Notes under the pieces: generated by a model
Seen by the model: the letters and a program-made list of their open reading frames with translations, nothing else
The model's database searches: none
What the model was told of the DNA's origin: nothing
From: Betaproteobacteria bacterium
GTDB taxonomy: Bacteria > Pseudomonadota > Gammaproteobacteria > Burkholderiales > SG8-39
NCBI GenBank assembly: GCA_009693435.1
Contig: SHXF01000004.1
Span: 13,866-77,865 of the forward strand
Direction: 5' to 3'
DNA: 64,000 nt
Made by a program: the position numbers and the translations under genes
Shown here: piece by piece, positions 17,014 through 25,646 of the stretch
How positions within the stretch are numbered: the stretch's first letter is position 1
Layout: each line of letters starts with the position of its first letter

Positions 17014-17907
17014 ATGTCCAGTCGTTCCGACGAACCGCGCCATCAGCACGAGTTCGTAAAAATATCCGCCATCCAGGTGGCGGTCGTGCTGTCGCTGCTG
17101 ATACATGCGGCGGCGCTGTGGCAGTGGCTGCCGGAGGTCCTCAAACCGCCGGTCGATTTGTCCAAGGTCGGCGAAGAGAGCAGTCGCCTGCAGGTACGCA
17201 TCGTTCCGGCCCCCAGTCCCGCACAGCCGCCACCCGCGCCTGCGGCACGGCCCGCCCCGCCACCCGCCCGGTCCGCGCCACCGCCGCCGCCTCCCAGCGC
17301 CGCGCGTCCGCCGCCACCGCGGCCCGCACCGCCGCCGGTGGCCGCGCTGGCCGTTCCCGAGGCGCCCCTCAACCTGCCGACTCCCAGCCCGCCCCCCAGG
17401 GAAAGCGCGGCGCCACCGGCGCGACCGTCCATTCAGGGCGACATGTTTTCGATGCTCCAGGAGCGGCGGCGCGCGCGCGGCGAGGTGACGCCGGATGCGC
17501 CCTCGCCCGAAGAGGAAAAAGCGCGCCACAGCCGCGCCGTTGCCGAGAGTCTGGGCCTGAATCGCCCGCAGTCATTCGGTTTCGACCCGCGCACGGGCGG
17601 CGGCGTATTCCAGATCGAACGCATGGGTTTCGACTCGGCGGAATTCCTCTTCTTCGGCTGGAACAAGGAGGTCCGGCGCAATACCCGCCAACTCATCGAA
17701 GTCCGGCGAGGCAGTAACCCCGACACGCGTGTCGCCGTGGTGCGCAAGATGATTTCCATCATCCGCGAGCACGAGAAGGGCGACTTCGTATGGGAGTCCC
17801 GGCGCCTCGGCCGCAACCTGATACTGTCGGCGAAACTGGGCGACAACGCCGGGCTGGAGGAATTCCTCATGCAGGAATTCTTCGAGGACCCACGCGGCCG
17901 GCGCTGA
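17014..17907 (+). CDS. TonB-like proline-rich membrane-anchored protein
   Basis: A 297-residue protein. It has a short cytoplasmic N-terminus, one membrane helix at about 18-38 ('AIQVAVVLSLLIHAAALW'), then a long Pro/Ala-rich stretch (about 65-145) like the periplasm-spanning part of TonB. The roughly 150-residue C-terminal domain ('GFDPRTGGGVFQIERMGFDS') does not carry an obvious TonB beta-motif. No exbB/exbD genes are near. It may transmit or tether across the periplasm; the role is unknown. It overlaps nothing and ends 28 nt before a convergent gene. Confidence 0.65.
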   Translation: MSSRSDEPRHQHEFVKISAIQVAVVLSLLIHAAALWQWLPEVLKPPVDLSKVGEESSRLQVRIVPAPSPAQPPPAPAARPAPPPARSAPPPPPPSAARPPPPRPAPPPVAALAVPEAPLNLPTPSPPPRESAAPPARPSIQGDMFSMLQERRRARGEVTPDAPSPEEEKARHSRAVAESLGLNRPQSFGFDPRTGGGVFQIERMGFDSAEFLFFGWNKEVRRNTRQLIEVRRGSNPDTRVAVVRKMISIIREHEKGDFVWESRRLGRNLILSAKLGDNAGLEEFLMQEFFEDPRGRR

Positions 17908-17935
17908 CGGGCCGATCGACGCCCTTGTCCTCACT

Positions 17936-18832
17936 TCAGTGCACGTCGGGCCCGCCGCCATCGCTGCGTCGTTGCATGCCGCGCACTGCGCGCACCACCG
18001 CCGCCATGTGGAAGGCACCGGCCTCGCTCGCGTAGCTGAATTCACGTCCGACAGGACAGGCCCGGCGCGCCAGGCAACCGCGCTCGCGGCAATTGCCGCC
18101 GGCTGTGCCGGTGACGTGATTCACGCAGGCCACCATGTCGAAACGTTCCGGCTGGAACGCATCGGCCGGACATACCGAGAGACATGGCCGGTCCGCGCAG
18201 CTATCGCAGGGACTGGCAGCGGGCTCGAACGCAGGCAAAGCGAAGCGCTCGGCAAACAGCAGCACCGCGCGATACACATGAAACAGTCCGTAGCGCGGAT
18301 GAATCAGCAGGCCTATGGGCGAGGGGTGCACCGCTTCCACGCGCTGCGCCCAGCGCTGCACCGGCGGATACGGTCGGCGCGTCGGGAAAATCACCTGATC
18401 CGCGCCGACCGCGCGCGCAGCCGCTTCGATTTGCGGATCCAGCCAGTCTTCCAGGGGGTTGTTACTCTCCGCCCGCGCTCTCGTACCCTCTGCCAGCGGA
18501 CTGCTACTCTCCGCCCGCGGACTCCTACCCTCCGCCCGCGGACTGCTACTCTCCGCTCGCGGACTCGTACCCTCCGCCCGCGGACTCGTACCCTCCGCTC
18601 GCGGACTGTTCCCCTGAAGTTTCGGCCGCGCCGCGCGAAACGCGTGCCACAGGGCCATGCCCGCATTGCCTATGAGCACCACCGTCTGCGCCGCGCGTCC
18701 ATCAGGCAGCGCCGGCACCGCGTCCGCCGGTTCGGGATGAAAGCCGCCGCGGACCAGCAGGCCGTTACCTGTGTTCGGATCGGGTCCCGATGCGTGCAGG
18801 ATGCTGTCGAGTCGGGTGAGGATGTCATCCAT
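17936..18832 (-). CDS. 4Fe-4S ferredoxin-like protein with heptad-repeat insertion
   Basis: A 298-residue soluble protein. The C-terminal third carries 'CDSCADRPCLSVCP' (a 4Fe-4S binding motif) and 'CRERGCLARRACP', a second Cys cluster, resembling the iron-sulfur part of QueG-like proteins. The N-terminal 75 residues include 'AAQTVVLIGNAGMALWHAF'. Between them, at about 75-122, lie seven copies of a SPRAEGT-like heptad encoded by a 21-bp tandem repeat, which is probably a flexible insertion. No corrinoid domain is recognisable. The redox partner is unknown. Convergent with the TonB-like gene. Confidence 0.72.
   Translation of the reverse strand: MDDILTRLDSILHASGPDPNTGNGLLVRGGFHPEPADAVPALPDGRAAQTVVLIGNAGMALWHAFRAARPKLQGNSPRAEGTSPRAEGTSPRAESSSPRAEGRSPRAESSSPLAEGTRARAESNNPLEDWLDPQIEAAARAVGADQVIFPTRRPYPPVQRWAQRVEAVHPSPIGLLIHPRYGLFHVYRAVLLFAERFALPAFEPAASPCDSCADRPCLSVCPADAFQPERFDMVACVNHVTGTAGGNCRERGCLARRACPVGREFSYASEAGAFHMAAVVRAVRGMQRRSDGGGPDVH
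18466..18612 (-). repeat. In-frame 21-bp tandem repeat inside the ferredoxin-like gene
   Basis: Seven copies of a 21-bp unit (GCGGACTCGTACCCTCCGCC-like on the + strand) encode SPRAEGT/SPRAESS heptads on the minus strand. Units vary by single bases. The length is a multiple of three, so copy-number change would not break the frame. Confidence 0.85.
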
Positions 18833-18973
18833 GCGCGTGTCGTCAGGCGGTGGACCAAGGTGCGGTATCCGGTATCATAGGGCGGTTGAGCAGGCAATGG
18901 CAGGCAATGGGCGCCGCGCAGGGAAGTAGCCGCCGGCTAATTACGCTTTCGCGCCAAACGAGGAGCATCGAAA

Positions 18974-19801
18974 ATGAGCACGGGAATCACGAACATCGCA
19001 GCGAAGCGCAGCACCGACCGGCGGTCGCAGGTGTCCGCCGAGGAATGGAAAGCGCGGCAGGACCTGGCCTGCGCCTACCGCCTGTTCGACCACCTGGGCT
19101 GGCACGGCCTCATCTTCAATCACATCACCTTGCGCGTGCCGGGCGAGGACAGCCACTTCCTCATCAATCCTTTCGGCCTGATGTACCGCGAGGTGACGGC
19201 CTCCAACCTGGTCAAGATCGACACCGAGGGCAACATCGTCGGCGACAGCGACCATCCGGTGAACCGTGCGGGATTCGTCATCCACTCGGCGGTGCACATG
19301 ACGCGCCATGACGCGCACGCGGTGATGCATACCCACACCAAGGAAGGCGTTGCAGTCGCGGCACAGGAAGAAGGGTTGCTGCCGCTCAGCATGCCGGCGA
19401 TCGGCATGCAGGGCTACATCGCCTACCACGAATACGAGGGCATCTCGCTCGATACCGGCGAGCGCGAGCGGCTGATCCGCGATCTGGGCGACAAGAACGT
19501 GCTGATCCTGCGCAACCACGGACTCCTGACCTGTGGCAAGACGCTGGCGGAATGCTTCATGCGCATGCGTTCCCTGCAGGCGGCCTGCGAGATCCAGGTG
19601 GCGGCGATGGCGGGCGGCGCGAAGCTGCACATACCCGAGTCGAGTTCGCTGGCGCACACCTACCAGAAGCAGCTCGAAGCCGGTAACACCACCGCCACAC
19701 ACGCCAAGAAAGACGCAGGCGAGTCGGTTGGGGCAGCCGAGCTGATGTGGGGTGCGATGACGCGCTGGATGACGGACAAGGATCCGAGATTCCTCGACTG
19801 A
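18974..19801 (+). CDS. Class II aldolase/adducin family protein
   Basis: A 275-residue metal-dependent aldolase-fold protein. The zinc ligands 'HTHTKEG' (around residues 117-123) and the later 'LRNHGLLTCGKT' give the HxH...H pattern of class II aldolases such as fuculose-phosphate aldolase. 'YRLFDHLGWHGLIFNHITLR' is the usual N-terminal block. Substrate unknown; many close relatives are annotated only by family. It begins after GAGGAGCATCGAAA and is followed by a strong intrinsic terminator, so it is probably a single-gene unit. Confidence 0.88.
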   Translation: MSTGITNIAAKRSTDRRSQVSAEEWKARQDLACAYRLFDHLGWHGLIFNHITLRVPGEDSHFLINPFGLMYREVTASNLVKIDTEGNIVGDSDHPVNRAGFVIHSAVHMTRHDAHAVMHTHTKEGVAVAAQEEGLLPLSMPAIGMQGYIAYHEYEGISLDTGERERLIRDLGDKNVLILRNHGLLTCGKTLAECFMRMRSLQAACEIQVAAMAGGAKLHIPESSSLAHTYQKQLEAGNTTATHAKKDAGESVGAAELMWGAMTRWMTDKDPRFLD

Positions 19802-19824
19802 ACGACTGAGGACGCAAGTCGCAG

Positions 19825-19852
19825 AAGGGCGGATCGATGATCCGCCCTTTTT
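19825..19852 (+). terminator. Rho-independent terminator
   Basis: A perfect 11-bp stem (AAGGGCGGATC / GATCCGCCCTT) with a 3-nt loop is followed by a T run, 24 nt after the aldolase stop. This is the clearest terminator in the window. Confidence 0.9.
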
Positions 19853-19886
19853 GCATTGTTCCCTGTTCGCAAGTGGAGGGTTCTGC

Positions 19887-19990
19887 ACCCCTCTCCCTCC
19901 GGGAGAGTGAATCGTTTTGCTTCCCTTTCCCTCCGGGAGAGGATTGTTTTGCTTCCCTCTCCCTCCGGGAGAGGGACAGAGGGTGAGGGA
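19887..19990. repeat. Three tandem copies of a small palindrome
   Basis: The core CCCTCTCCCTCCGGGAGAG (inverted repeat CTCTCCC/GGGAGAG) recurs three times about 35 nt apart, separated by AATCGTTTTGCTT-like spacers. It ends with GGGACAGAGGGTGAGGG. It fills most of the 339-bp gap between the aldolase terminator and the molybdoenzyme gene. It may fold as serial hairpins; no coding is seen. Confidence 0.8.
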
Positions 19991-20140
19991 AAGCCGATAA
20001 AACCACAATCTTCCCTTCCTACCGATTTTCCCCGCCGCCTGTAAAATGCGCGACTCCCGGCAGGCCTGCAGTCATCGCCCACGCTGCCTGTATTGCTCGT
20101 GCCGCGCCGGCCCACTCACTTCACATCGATCGAAATCGCC

Positions 20141-22480
20141 ATGACTACTCACGCATTCACCGGACGCCTCGAAGATAGACGCCTGCTGACCGGCGCCGGC
20201 AGCTACACATCGGACTGCAGTCTTCCCGGCCAGCTGCACGCGGCATTCCTGCGATCCGACCGGCCGCACGCAGACATCGTTTCGATCGACAGCAGTGCGG
20301 CGCTGGCGATGGCCGGCGTGCATGCGGTGCTTACCGGCGAGGACATCAAGGCGGCCGGCATCGGTTCACTGCCGACGCAGCTCGCGCTCAACGGCCGCGA
20401 CGGCAAGCCGCTGATCAAGCCGCATCGTCCGGCGCTGGCGCAGGGCAAGGTGCGTTTCGTCGGCGAACCGGTGGCTTGCGTGATCGCCGATACGGCCTAT
20501 CTGGCGCAGGATGCGGTCGAAGCGCTGATGGTCGAGTATCGCGACCTGCCCGCCATCACCAGTCCGCGCGAAGCGCTGCAATCGGGCGCGCCGCAGTTGC
20601 ACGACAACGTGCCCGGCAACCGCGTGATCGACCTCGGCGTGGGCGACGAGGCGAAGACCAACGAGGTGTTCAGTGCGGCGAAGAAAATCGTGCGCCTGCG
20701 GCTCTACAACAACCGCGTGGTCGGCTCACCCATAGAACCGCGCGCCATACTCGCGCATTACGAAGCCGCCAAAGACCATTACACCGTTCATTCCTGCACC
20801 CAGGGTGTCAACAACCTGCGAGCGCAGCTCGGCGCGACGATGGGCATTGCCGACGACAAGATCGACGTGGTCGCAAAAGATGTGGGCGGCGGCTTCGGCC
20901 TGCGCGGCAACGTCTATCCGGAATACTGCGCGGTGGTGCTGGCGGCGAAGAAACTGAATCGCCCGGTGAAGTGGACGTCCAGCCGCTCCGAAGCGTTTCT
21001 CGCCGACGAGCATGCCCGCGACGTCTACACCGAGGGCGAAGTGGCACTCGATGCGAACGGCCGCATTCTCGCGCTGCGCTTCAGTTTCGTGACGAACCTG
21101 GGCGCGTATTGCGCGCCGGCCGGCCCGTTCATCAACAGCCGCTCGCTCGCCTGCTTCACCGGCGTGTACGACGTGCCCATCGCTTTCGCGCGCAACCAGA
21201 TGATGCTGACCAACACCGCGCCGCTGGCCGCCTACCGCGGCGCCGGCCGTCCCATCATGTCGGCCATCCTCGAGCGGCTGATGACGCGGGCAGCGCTGGA
21301 ACTGGGCATGGATTCCGCCGAACTGCGCCGCCGCAACATGATTGCGAAAGACAAATTTCCCTACACGCTGGCCAACGGCAATGTCTACGACTCGGGCGAT
21401 CCGCTCGCCGTGATGGACGACGCGCTGGCGGCAGCGAAGTGGCAGGACACGGCGGCCTTCGAGCAGCGCCGCGCAGAGGCGAAAGCCCGCGGCAGGCTGC
21501 GCGGCCGCGGGCTTGCCTGCACCATCGAATCGACCGGCGCCGGCAACGCGCCGCACGACGAAGTGCAGGTGCGCTTCGATGCCGACGGCAAGATCACCAT
21601 GTACGCGGTGTCGCATTCCAGCGGCCAGGGCCATGAAACGACCTATGCGCAGATCATCTCGCGCATCACCGGCCTGCCCTATGAATCGTTCCAGTTGAAG
21701 GAGGGCGATCCGCAGGTGCGGCTGGTCGGCAACGGCACCGGTGGCTCGCGCTCCACGCACGGCGCGGGCAGCGCCATGATGGTGGCGGCGAACGATGTGA
21801 TCAAGAAGGGCATGGGGCTGGCCGGCAAGGAGCTGGAAGTGAGCGAGGTCGACCTGGAGTTCAAGGACGGCGCCTATCGCATCAAGGGCACCGACCGCGC
21901 GGTCACGCTGGAGTCGCTGGCGAAGAAATACGCAGGCGCCAGGCCCCACCCGCTCGACGTGCGCTCCATCAATACTTCGGGGGTTACCTACCCGAACGGC
22001 TGCCACATCGCCGAAGTCGAAATCGATCCGGTGACGGGCAACGTCGAAATACTGTCTTACATCGCCTGCGACGACGCCGGCAACATCATCAGCCACGAAC
22101 TCGTCGAAGGCCAGATGATGGGCAGCCTCACGCAGGGCGCGGGACAGGTGCTGGGCGAACTCGCGTATTACGATCCGCAGACCGGCCAGCTCCTCACCGG
22201 CAGCTTCATGGATTACACGATGCCGCGCGCGATACTGGTGGATGGGCTGCAGTTGCTCGACCATCCGGTGCCCACGCCGACCAATCCGCTGGGCGCCAAG
22301 GGCGTGGGCGAGTCCGGCGTCACCGGTTCGCTGCCCACCCTGATGAACGCCATCACCGATGCGCTAGCCCATGCCGGCGTGACGGAGTTCGACATGCCCG
22401 CCACGCCGCTGCGCGTGTGGCAGGCGATCGAAGCGGCGAAGGCCGGCAAGCCGGCGGCGATGGCGCTGGAGCAGGGGTAG
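20141..22480 (+). CDS. Molybdopterin-binding subunit, xanthine dehydrogenase/CoxL family (form II-like)
   Basis: A 779-residue large subunit of a molybdenum hydroxylase. 'AYRGAGRP' (around 366) is the form II CoxL-type active-site loop rather than the AYRCSFR of true CO dehydrogenase. 'DVGGGFGLRGNVYPEY' and the C-terminal 'GVGESG' with its catalytic Glu (around 725) are present. The usual FAD and 2Fe-2S subunits are not adjacent, so partners must be encoded elsewhere or lost. ATG at 'MTTHAFTGRLEDRRLLTGAG' chosen, as the family starts at this motif. Substrate (aldehyde or N-heterocycle) unknown. Confidence 0.87.
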   Translation: MTTHAFTGRLEDRRLLTGAGSYTSDCSLPGQLHAAFLRSDRPHADIVSIDSSAALAMAGVHAVLTGEDIKAAGIGSLPTQLALNGRDGKPLIKPHRPALAQGKVRFVGEPVACVIADTAYLAQDAVEALMVEYRDLPAITSPREALQSGAPQLHDNVPGNRVIDLGVGDEAKTNEVFSAAKKIVRLRLYNNRVVGSPIEPRAILAHYEAAKDHYTVHSCTQGVNNLRAQLGATMGIADDKIDVVAKDVGGGFGLRGNVYPEYCAVVLAAKKLNRPVKWTSSRSEAFLADEHARDVYTEGEVALDANGRILALRFSFVTNLGAYCAPAGPFINSRSLACFTGVYDVPIAFARNQMMLTNTAPLAAYRGAGRPIMSAILERLMTRAALELGMDSAELRRRNMIAKDKFPYTLANGNVYDSGDPLAVMDDALAAAKWQDTAAFEQRRAEAKARGRLRGRGLACTIESTGAGNAPHDEVQVRFDADGKITMYAVSHSSGQGHETTYAQIISRITGLPYESFQLKEGDPQVRLVGNGTGGSRSTHGAGSAMMVAANDVIKKGMGLAGKELEVSEVDLEFKDGAYRIKGTDRAVTLESLAKKYAGARPHPLDVRSINTSGVTYPNGCHIAEVEIDPVTGNVEILSYIACDDAGNIISHELVEGQMMGSLTQGAGQVLGELAYYDPQTGQLLTGSFMDYTMPRAILVDGLQLLDHPVPTPTNPLGAKGVGESGVTGSLPTLMNAITDALAHAGVTEFDMPATPLRVWQAIEAAKAGKPAAMALEQG

Positions 22481-22499
22481 GCGGGTCTTGCCCGGGCGC

Positions 22500-22680
22500 G
22501 ATTCAAACAGATGTGCCACTAGCCGCCGAGCGGTGGCACTATCATTACGAAACGGCGCAGCCGTAGGCCGCTCGGCGCAGCCGTAGAGCGCAGCCGTACG
22601 GCGCAGATTCGGCGCGCCGAATGCCGGCGGTTTTCCCGCGACCATGGCGCGATGAATCCGCGCTCTACGATAGTGGGGCT
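22500..22680 (+). repeat. Dispersed repeat element, long form, copy A
   Basis: Begins GATTCAAACAGATGTG, continues with AGCCGCCGAGCGGTGGCACT, then a GCGCAGCCGTA-rich part with internal short repeats. It ends with TTTTCCCGCGACCATGG and GCGCGATGAATCCGCG. The same string of blocks recurs at 29149-29338, 49606-49795 (inverted) and 59823-60017. In this copy the 'TAGCTACCGTATTGAACCA' block is missing. Confidence 0.85.
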
Positions 22681-22779
22681 CGGGTCCGAGCAGGTGAGGG
22701 CATTTGCTTGTCTGATCGCCGCGCTTGCGCAGGATGAAAACGGTATGCTTCGACCCAGCGGCCTTTTCAGGAGCAGCCC

Positions 22780-23190
22780 ATGAAAATTGACGGCGCATGC
22801 CATTGCGGAAAAATCACCTACACCGCGCAGATCGATCCCGCGCTGGTTTCGATCTGCCACTGCACCGATTGCCAGACGCTGACCGGCACCGCCTTTCGCA
22901 CCGCCGTCCCTGCGGCGAAGAACGACTTTGAGCTGACCGGCGGCCAGCCGAAGATCTACGTGAAGACTGCCGAGAGCGGCGCGAAGCGCGCGCAGGCGTT
23001 TTGCGGGGACTGCGGCACGCCGCTCTACGCCTGCGCCGTGACCGATCCGCAGGCCTACATGGTGCGCGTCGGCAGCATTCGCCAGCGCGCGCAATTGCGC
23101 CCGCAAGGCCAGATCTGGTGCCGCTCGGCGCTCGCCTGGGTGCTGGAGCCGGGTGCCATCGCCGGCATGGCGAAAAAACAATTGGGATGA
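22780..23190 (+). CDS. GFA (glutathione-dependent formaldehyde-activating-like) family protein
   Basis: A 136-residue zinc-binding protein. 'GACHCGKITY', 'CHCTDCQ' and 'FCGDCGTPLY' supply the seven Cys that hold two zinc ions in the GFA/CENP-V fold. The family includes enzymes proposed to add glutathione to formaldehyde, but most members have no proven function. AGGAGCAGCCC precedes the ATG. The DUF1989 gene follows by 7 nt, suggesting co-transcription. Confidence 0.87.
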   Translation: MKIDGACHCGKITYTAQIDPALVSICHCTDCQTLTGTAFRTAVPAAKNDFELTGGQPKIYVKTAESGAKRAQAFCGDCGTPLYACAVTDPQAYMVRVGSIRQRAQLRPQGQIWCRSALAWVLEPGAIAGMAKKQLG

Positions 23191-23197
23191 GGTTCGC

Positions 23198-23821
23198 ATG
23201 AAGATCATCGAAGAATTCGTCATCCCCGCGCGCCATGGCCGCGCTTTCATTGTGAAACGCGGGCAGGTGTTCCGGATTTTTCCCATGGAAGACGGACAGG
23301 TCGGCGACTGCGTCTTCTACAATGCCCACGACACGAAGGAGTGGTTCCACGTCGGGCAAAGCTGGGCGATCAACGGCATCCTCGGTACGGGGACGGCGAA
23401 AAGCTTCAGGCATTTCTATTCGAAGCCGCCGCGCGAGAACGTGATGATGACCGTGCTTGCCGACACCTATCCCAATCACTGGGGCAACATGGGCGGGCGC
23501 TGCTCGGCGAGGCTGTACGCGTTGCGCGACAACATCCATCATGGCCATCGCTCCTGCCAGGAAAACCTCACCGAGGCGCTCGCGCCCTTCGGCCTGACCG
23601 GCGACGACGTGATGGACGTGTTCAACGTTTTCATGGCCGCCGACCTGCACGCCGACGGCAGCTTCACCATCCTGCCCTCGCGCGTGACCAGGAACGACTA
23701 CATCGAAATGCGCGCGGAGATAGATGTGCTCGCCGCCGTTTCGGCCTGTCCCGCCGATACCTCGCCAACCAACGGCGGGAAAAGCAGTCCGCTCGGCATA
23801 CGCATTTACGATGGCCTGTGA
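23198..23821 (+). CDS. DUF1989 (urea carboxylase-associated) family protein
   Basis: A 207-residue protein. 'GQVGDCVFYNAHDTKEWF' and 'GGRCSARLYALRDN' fit the DUF1989 family, found beside urea amidolyase genes in other bacteria but also alone. No urea-carboxylase genes are in this window, so a role in urea use is not supported here. Start placed at the ATG 7 nt after the GFA stop ('MKIIEEFVIPARHG'). Confidence 0.8.
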   Translation: MKIIEEFVIPARHGRAFIVKRGQVFRIFPMEDGQVGDCVFYNAHDTKEWFHVGQSWAINGILGTGTAKSFRHFYSKPPRENVMMTVLADTYPNHWGNMGGRCSARLYALRDNIHHGHRSCQENLTEALAPFGLTGDDVMDVFNVFMAADLHADGSFTILPSRVTRNDYIEMRAEIDVLAAVSACPADTSPTNGGKSSPLGIRIYDGL

Positions 23822-23852
23822 ACCTGTGAACGTGGCGAAAGGCGTTTGAGCA

Positions 23853-24818
23853 ATGGCGAAGATGAAGGCCATACGTTTTGCAAGCTTCGGCGGGCCTGAA
23901 GTATTGCGCCTGGAGGAGGTCGCCGCTCCCGCGCCGCCCGGGCCGCATGAGGTGCTGATAGCCATAGAAGCCGCGTGCGTGACGCCGGGCGACTGGAAGT
24001 TGCGCGCCGGCCAGTTGCAGACGATGTTTCCGGTATCGCTGCCGTGCATTCCCGGCCGCGACGGCGCCGGCCGCATCACGGCAATCGGCAAGGCCGTCGA
24101 CTACGCGCAGCCGGGCGATGCGGTGTGCTTCGTTGCCGAGCGCACGGTTCAGGGCAGCTATGCAGAGAGCATCGTGCGCGATGCGGCCAGCATCGTGGCG
24201 CTGCCGCCGCGGCTGTCTTTCGCGGAAGGGGCGGCGCTGATGCATGCGGGCACCTGCGCCTGGATTGCGCTCGTAGATACCGCCCACATTGCCCGTGGCC
24301 AGAAAATACTGATCCATGCCGGCGCCGGCGCGATCGGTGGCATGGCCATACAGATCGCCAAACACATCGGAGCGTACGTCGCCACCATCTGCAGCGCGCG
24401 CAACGCCCCCTACGCGCGCGGCCTGGGCGCGGACCTCGTGATTGAATACGACCGCGAGGATTTCGCGGAGAAATTATTGGGATACGACGTGGTGCTGGAC
24501 CTGGTGGGCGGCGAGGCGCACGAGCAGTCGTACCGGGTGCTCAACAAGGGCGGTGTGATGGTGTGGCTGATCGCCCGGCCCATCGTCGATCGTTCCGCCG
24601 AGTACGGCGTGCGCACCCTGCAGGCGCACATACAGGACGACCCGCGCGCGCTGGCCGGCGTGATCGATCTGGCGCGCCGCGGCGTGCTGAAACCGCAGGT
24701 CAGCAGGATCATGCCCTTGTCCGCCGCCGCGGATGCGCAGCGCAGGGTGCAGGCCGGCGACAACAGCCGCGGCCGTATCGTGCTGGATGTGCGCGGGCGG
24801 GCGTCGGAGGTGGTGTGA
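23853..24818 (+). CDS. Zinc-independent medium-chain NADP-dependent oxidoreductase (quinone reductase-like)
   Basis: A 321-residue MDR-superfamily protein. It has an N-terminal GroES-like domain ('LRLEEVAAPAPPGPHEVLI'), then a Rossmann segment whose 'ILIHAGAGAIGGMAIQIAKH' is the nucleotide-binding motif of the quinone-oxidoreductase group. Structural zinc cysteines are absent. It probably reduces a quinone or an enone with NADPH. It follows the DUF1989 gene by 31 nt. The following 265 bases (24819-25083) contain nothing I recognise. Confidence 0.85.
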   Translation: MAKMKAIRFASFGGPEVLRLEEVAAPAPPGPHEVLIAIEAACVTPGDWKLRAGQLQTMFPVSLPCIPGRDGAGRITAIGKAVDYAQPGDAVCFVAERTVQGSYAESIVRDAASIVALPPRLSFAEGAALMHAGTCAWIALVDTAHIARGQKILIHAGAGAIGGMAIQIAKHIGAYVATICSARNAPYARGLGADLVIEYDREDFAEKLLGYDVVLDLVGGEAHEQSYRVLNKGGVMVWLIARPIVDRSAEYGVRTLQAHIQDDPRALAGVIDLARRGVLKPQVSRIMPLSAAADAQRRVQAGDNSRGRIVLDVRGRASEVV

Positions 24819-25083
24819 GGGCGGGGCGCTGGAAGTCTCGCAATCCCGGCGCACGCGAAGCACGCGCAGGGATCCACCTTATGCGGCTATTGGTTGGTCT
24901 GTCCCTGATGGAATTATAAAAAATCGTAATCGGATTTCGTGTAGATGTCCGCCGATAGGGCATTTCTCTGATAATAAGTCAAAGAATTAGCTACGCAATC
25001 CCCTGCGGTTTCAAGTGATTCTCAGACTGACTTTAGTCTCGCCGGAGCGGTGAAGATCCATCATCGAAAGGAGGCGCTCTACC

Positions 25084-25353
25084 ATGCCCATCCTGTCCAT
25101 CTTTTTTGGCATTATTGTGCGCATGTGGCACGACGATCATCCGCCTCCCCACATTCATGTGGAGTACCAGGGTTTTGAGGCGCTGGTGGATATTCGCAGC
25201 GGCGAGTGAACCGATGGCCGATTGCCAAGGGAGGCTGCGGCTATAGTGAAGGAGTGGTGCTTGAGACACTCGTCGGAATTGCTCGCCAACTGGGAACATT
25301 CCCAGCGTTTTGAACCGATGGAACGCATTCAAGGAGCAGACCAGGATGATTAA
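25084..25353 (+). pseudogene. DUF4160 gene interrupted by an in-frame TGA
   Basis: Reading from the ATG gives 'MPILSIFFGIIVRMWHDDHP', '...HIHVEYQGFEALVDIRSGE', then TGA (25207-25209, codon 42). The same frame continues 'TDGRLPREAAAIVKEW' and 'LRHSSELLANWEHSQ' to a TAA at 25351. Together the two parts make a full DUF4160 protein of about 90 residues, so one codon change (perhaps TGG to TGA) broke the gene. DUF4160 genes usually stand beside DUF2442 genes, as here. AAAGGAGG precedes the ATG. Confidence 0.8.
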
Positions 25354-25594
25354 ATTGATCGAGGCGCGTTATAAAAGCGATTTTCAGGTGGAATTGAGTT
25401 TTTCCGACGGCAAGAAAGGGATTTTTGATGGCGCTAGCCTGTTGAAACGCAGCGGTCCCTTGATCGATCCCCTGCGGGATGAGTCGTATTTCAAGCGTTT
25501 GTTTATTGATGCGGGCGCCTTGAGCTGGCCTAACGGGTTGGAGCTTTCCCCGGCACGGTTGCACGAAACATGCCGGGCGATGGCAGCGGCTTGA
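25346..25594 (+). CDS. DUF2442 family protein
   Basis: An 82-residue protein ('MIKLIEARYKSDFQVELSFS', 'ALSWPNGLELSP'), typical in length and sequence of DUF2442. Its ATG lies inside the last codons of the DUF4160 gene, so translation was probably coupled. The DUF4160-DUF2442 pair is common in bacteria and is often listed as a putative toxin-antitoxin module, though the activity is not settled. With the partner interrupted, translation of this gene may be reduced unless it initiates alone. Confidence 0.82.
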   Translation: MIKLIEARYKSDFQVELSFSDGKKGIFDGASLLKRSGPLIDPLRDESYFKRLFIDAGALSWPNGLELSPARLHETCRAMAAA

Positions 25595-25646
25595 TGCCCT
25601 GAGGCTCCCCGTTTCAACGGGAACGACGCAAGTACAAGGACACGAA

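Noticed and set aside
18391..18666. Arg-rich repeat protein (91 codons, minus strand) in another frame of the ferredoxin-like gene
   Set aside because: It is only the alternative-frame reading of the 21-bp repeat; the iron-sulfur protein frame spans the whole gene.
20141..22480. Carbon monoxide dehydrogenase large subunit
   Set aside because: The active-site loop reads AYRGAGR, not the AYRCSFR of form I CO dehydrogenase, and no CoxM/CoxS genes are adjacent.
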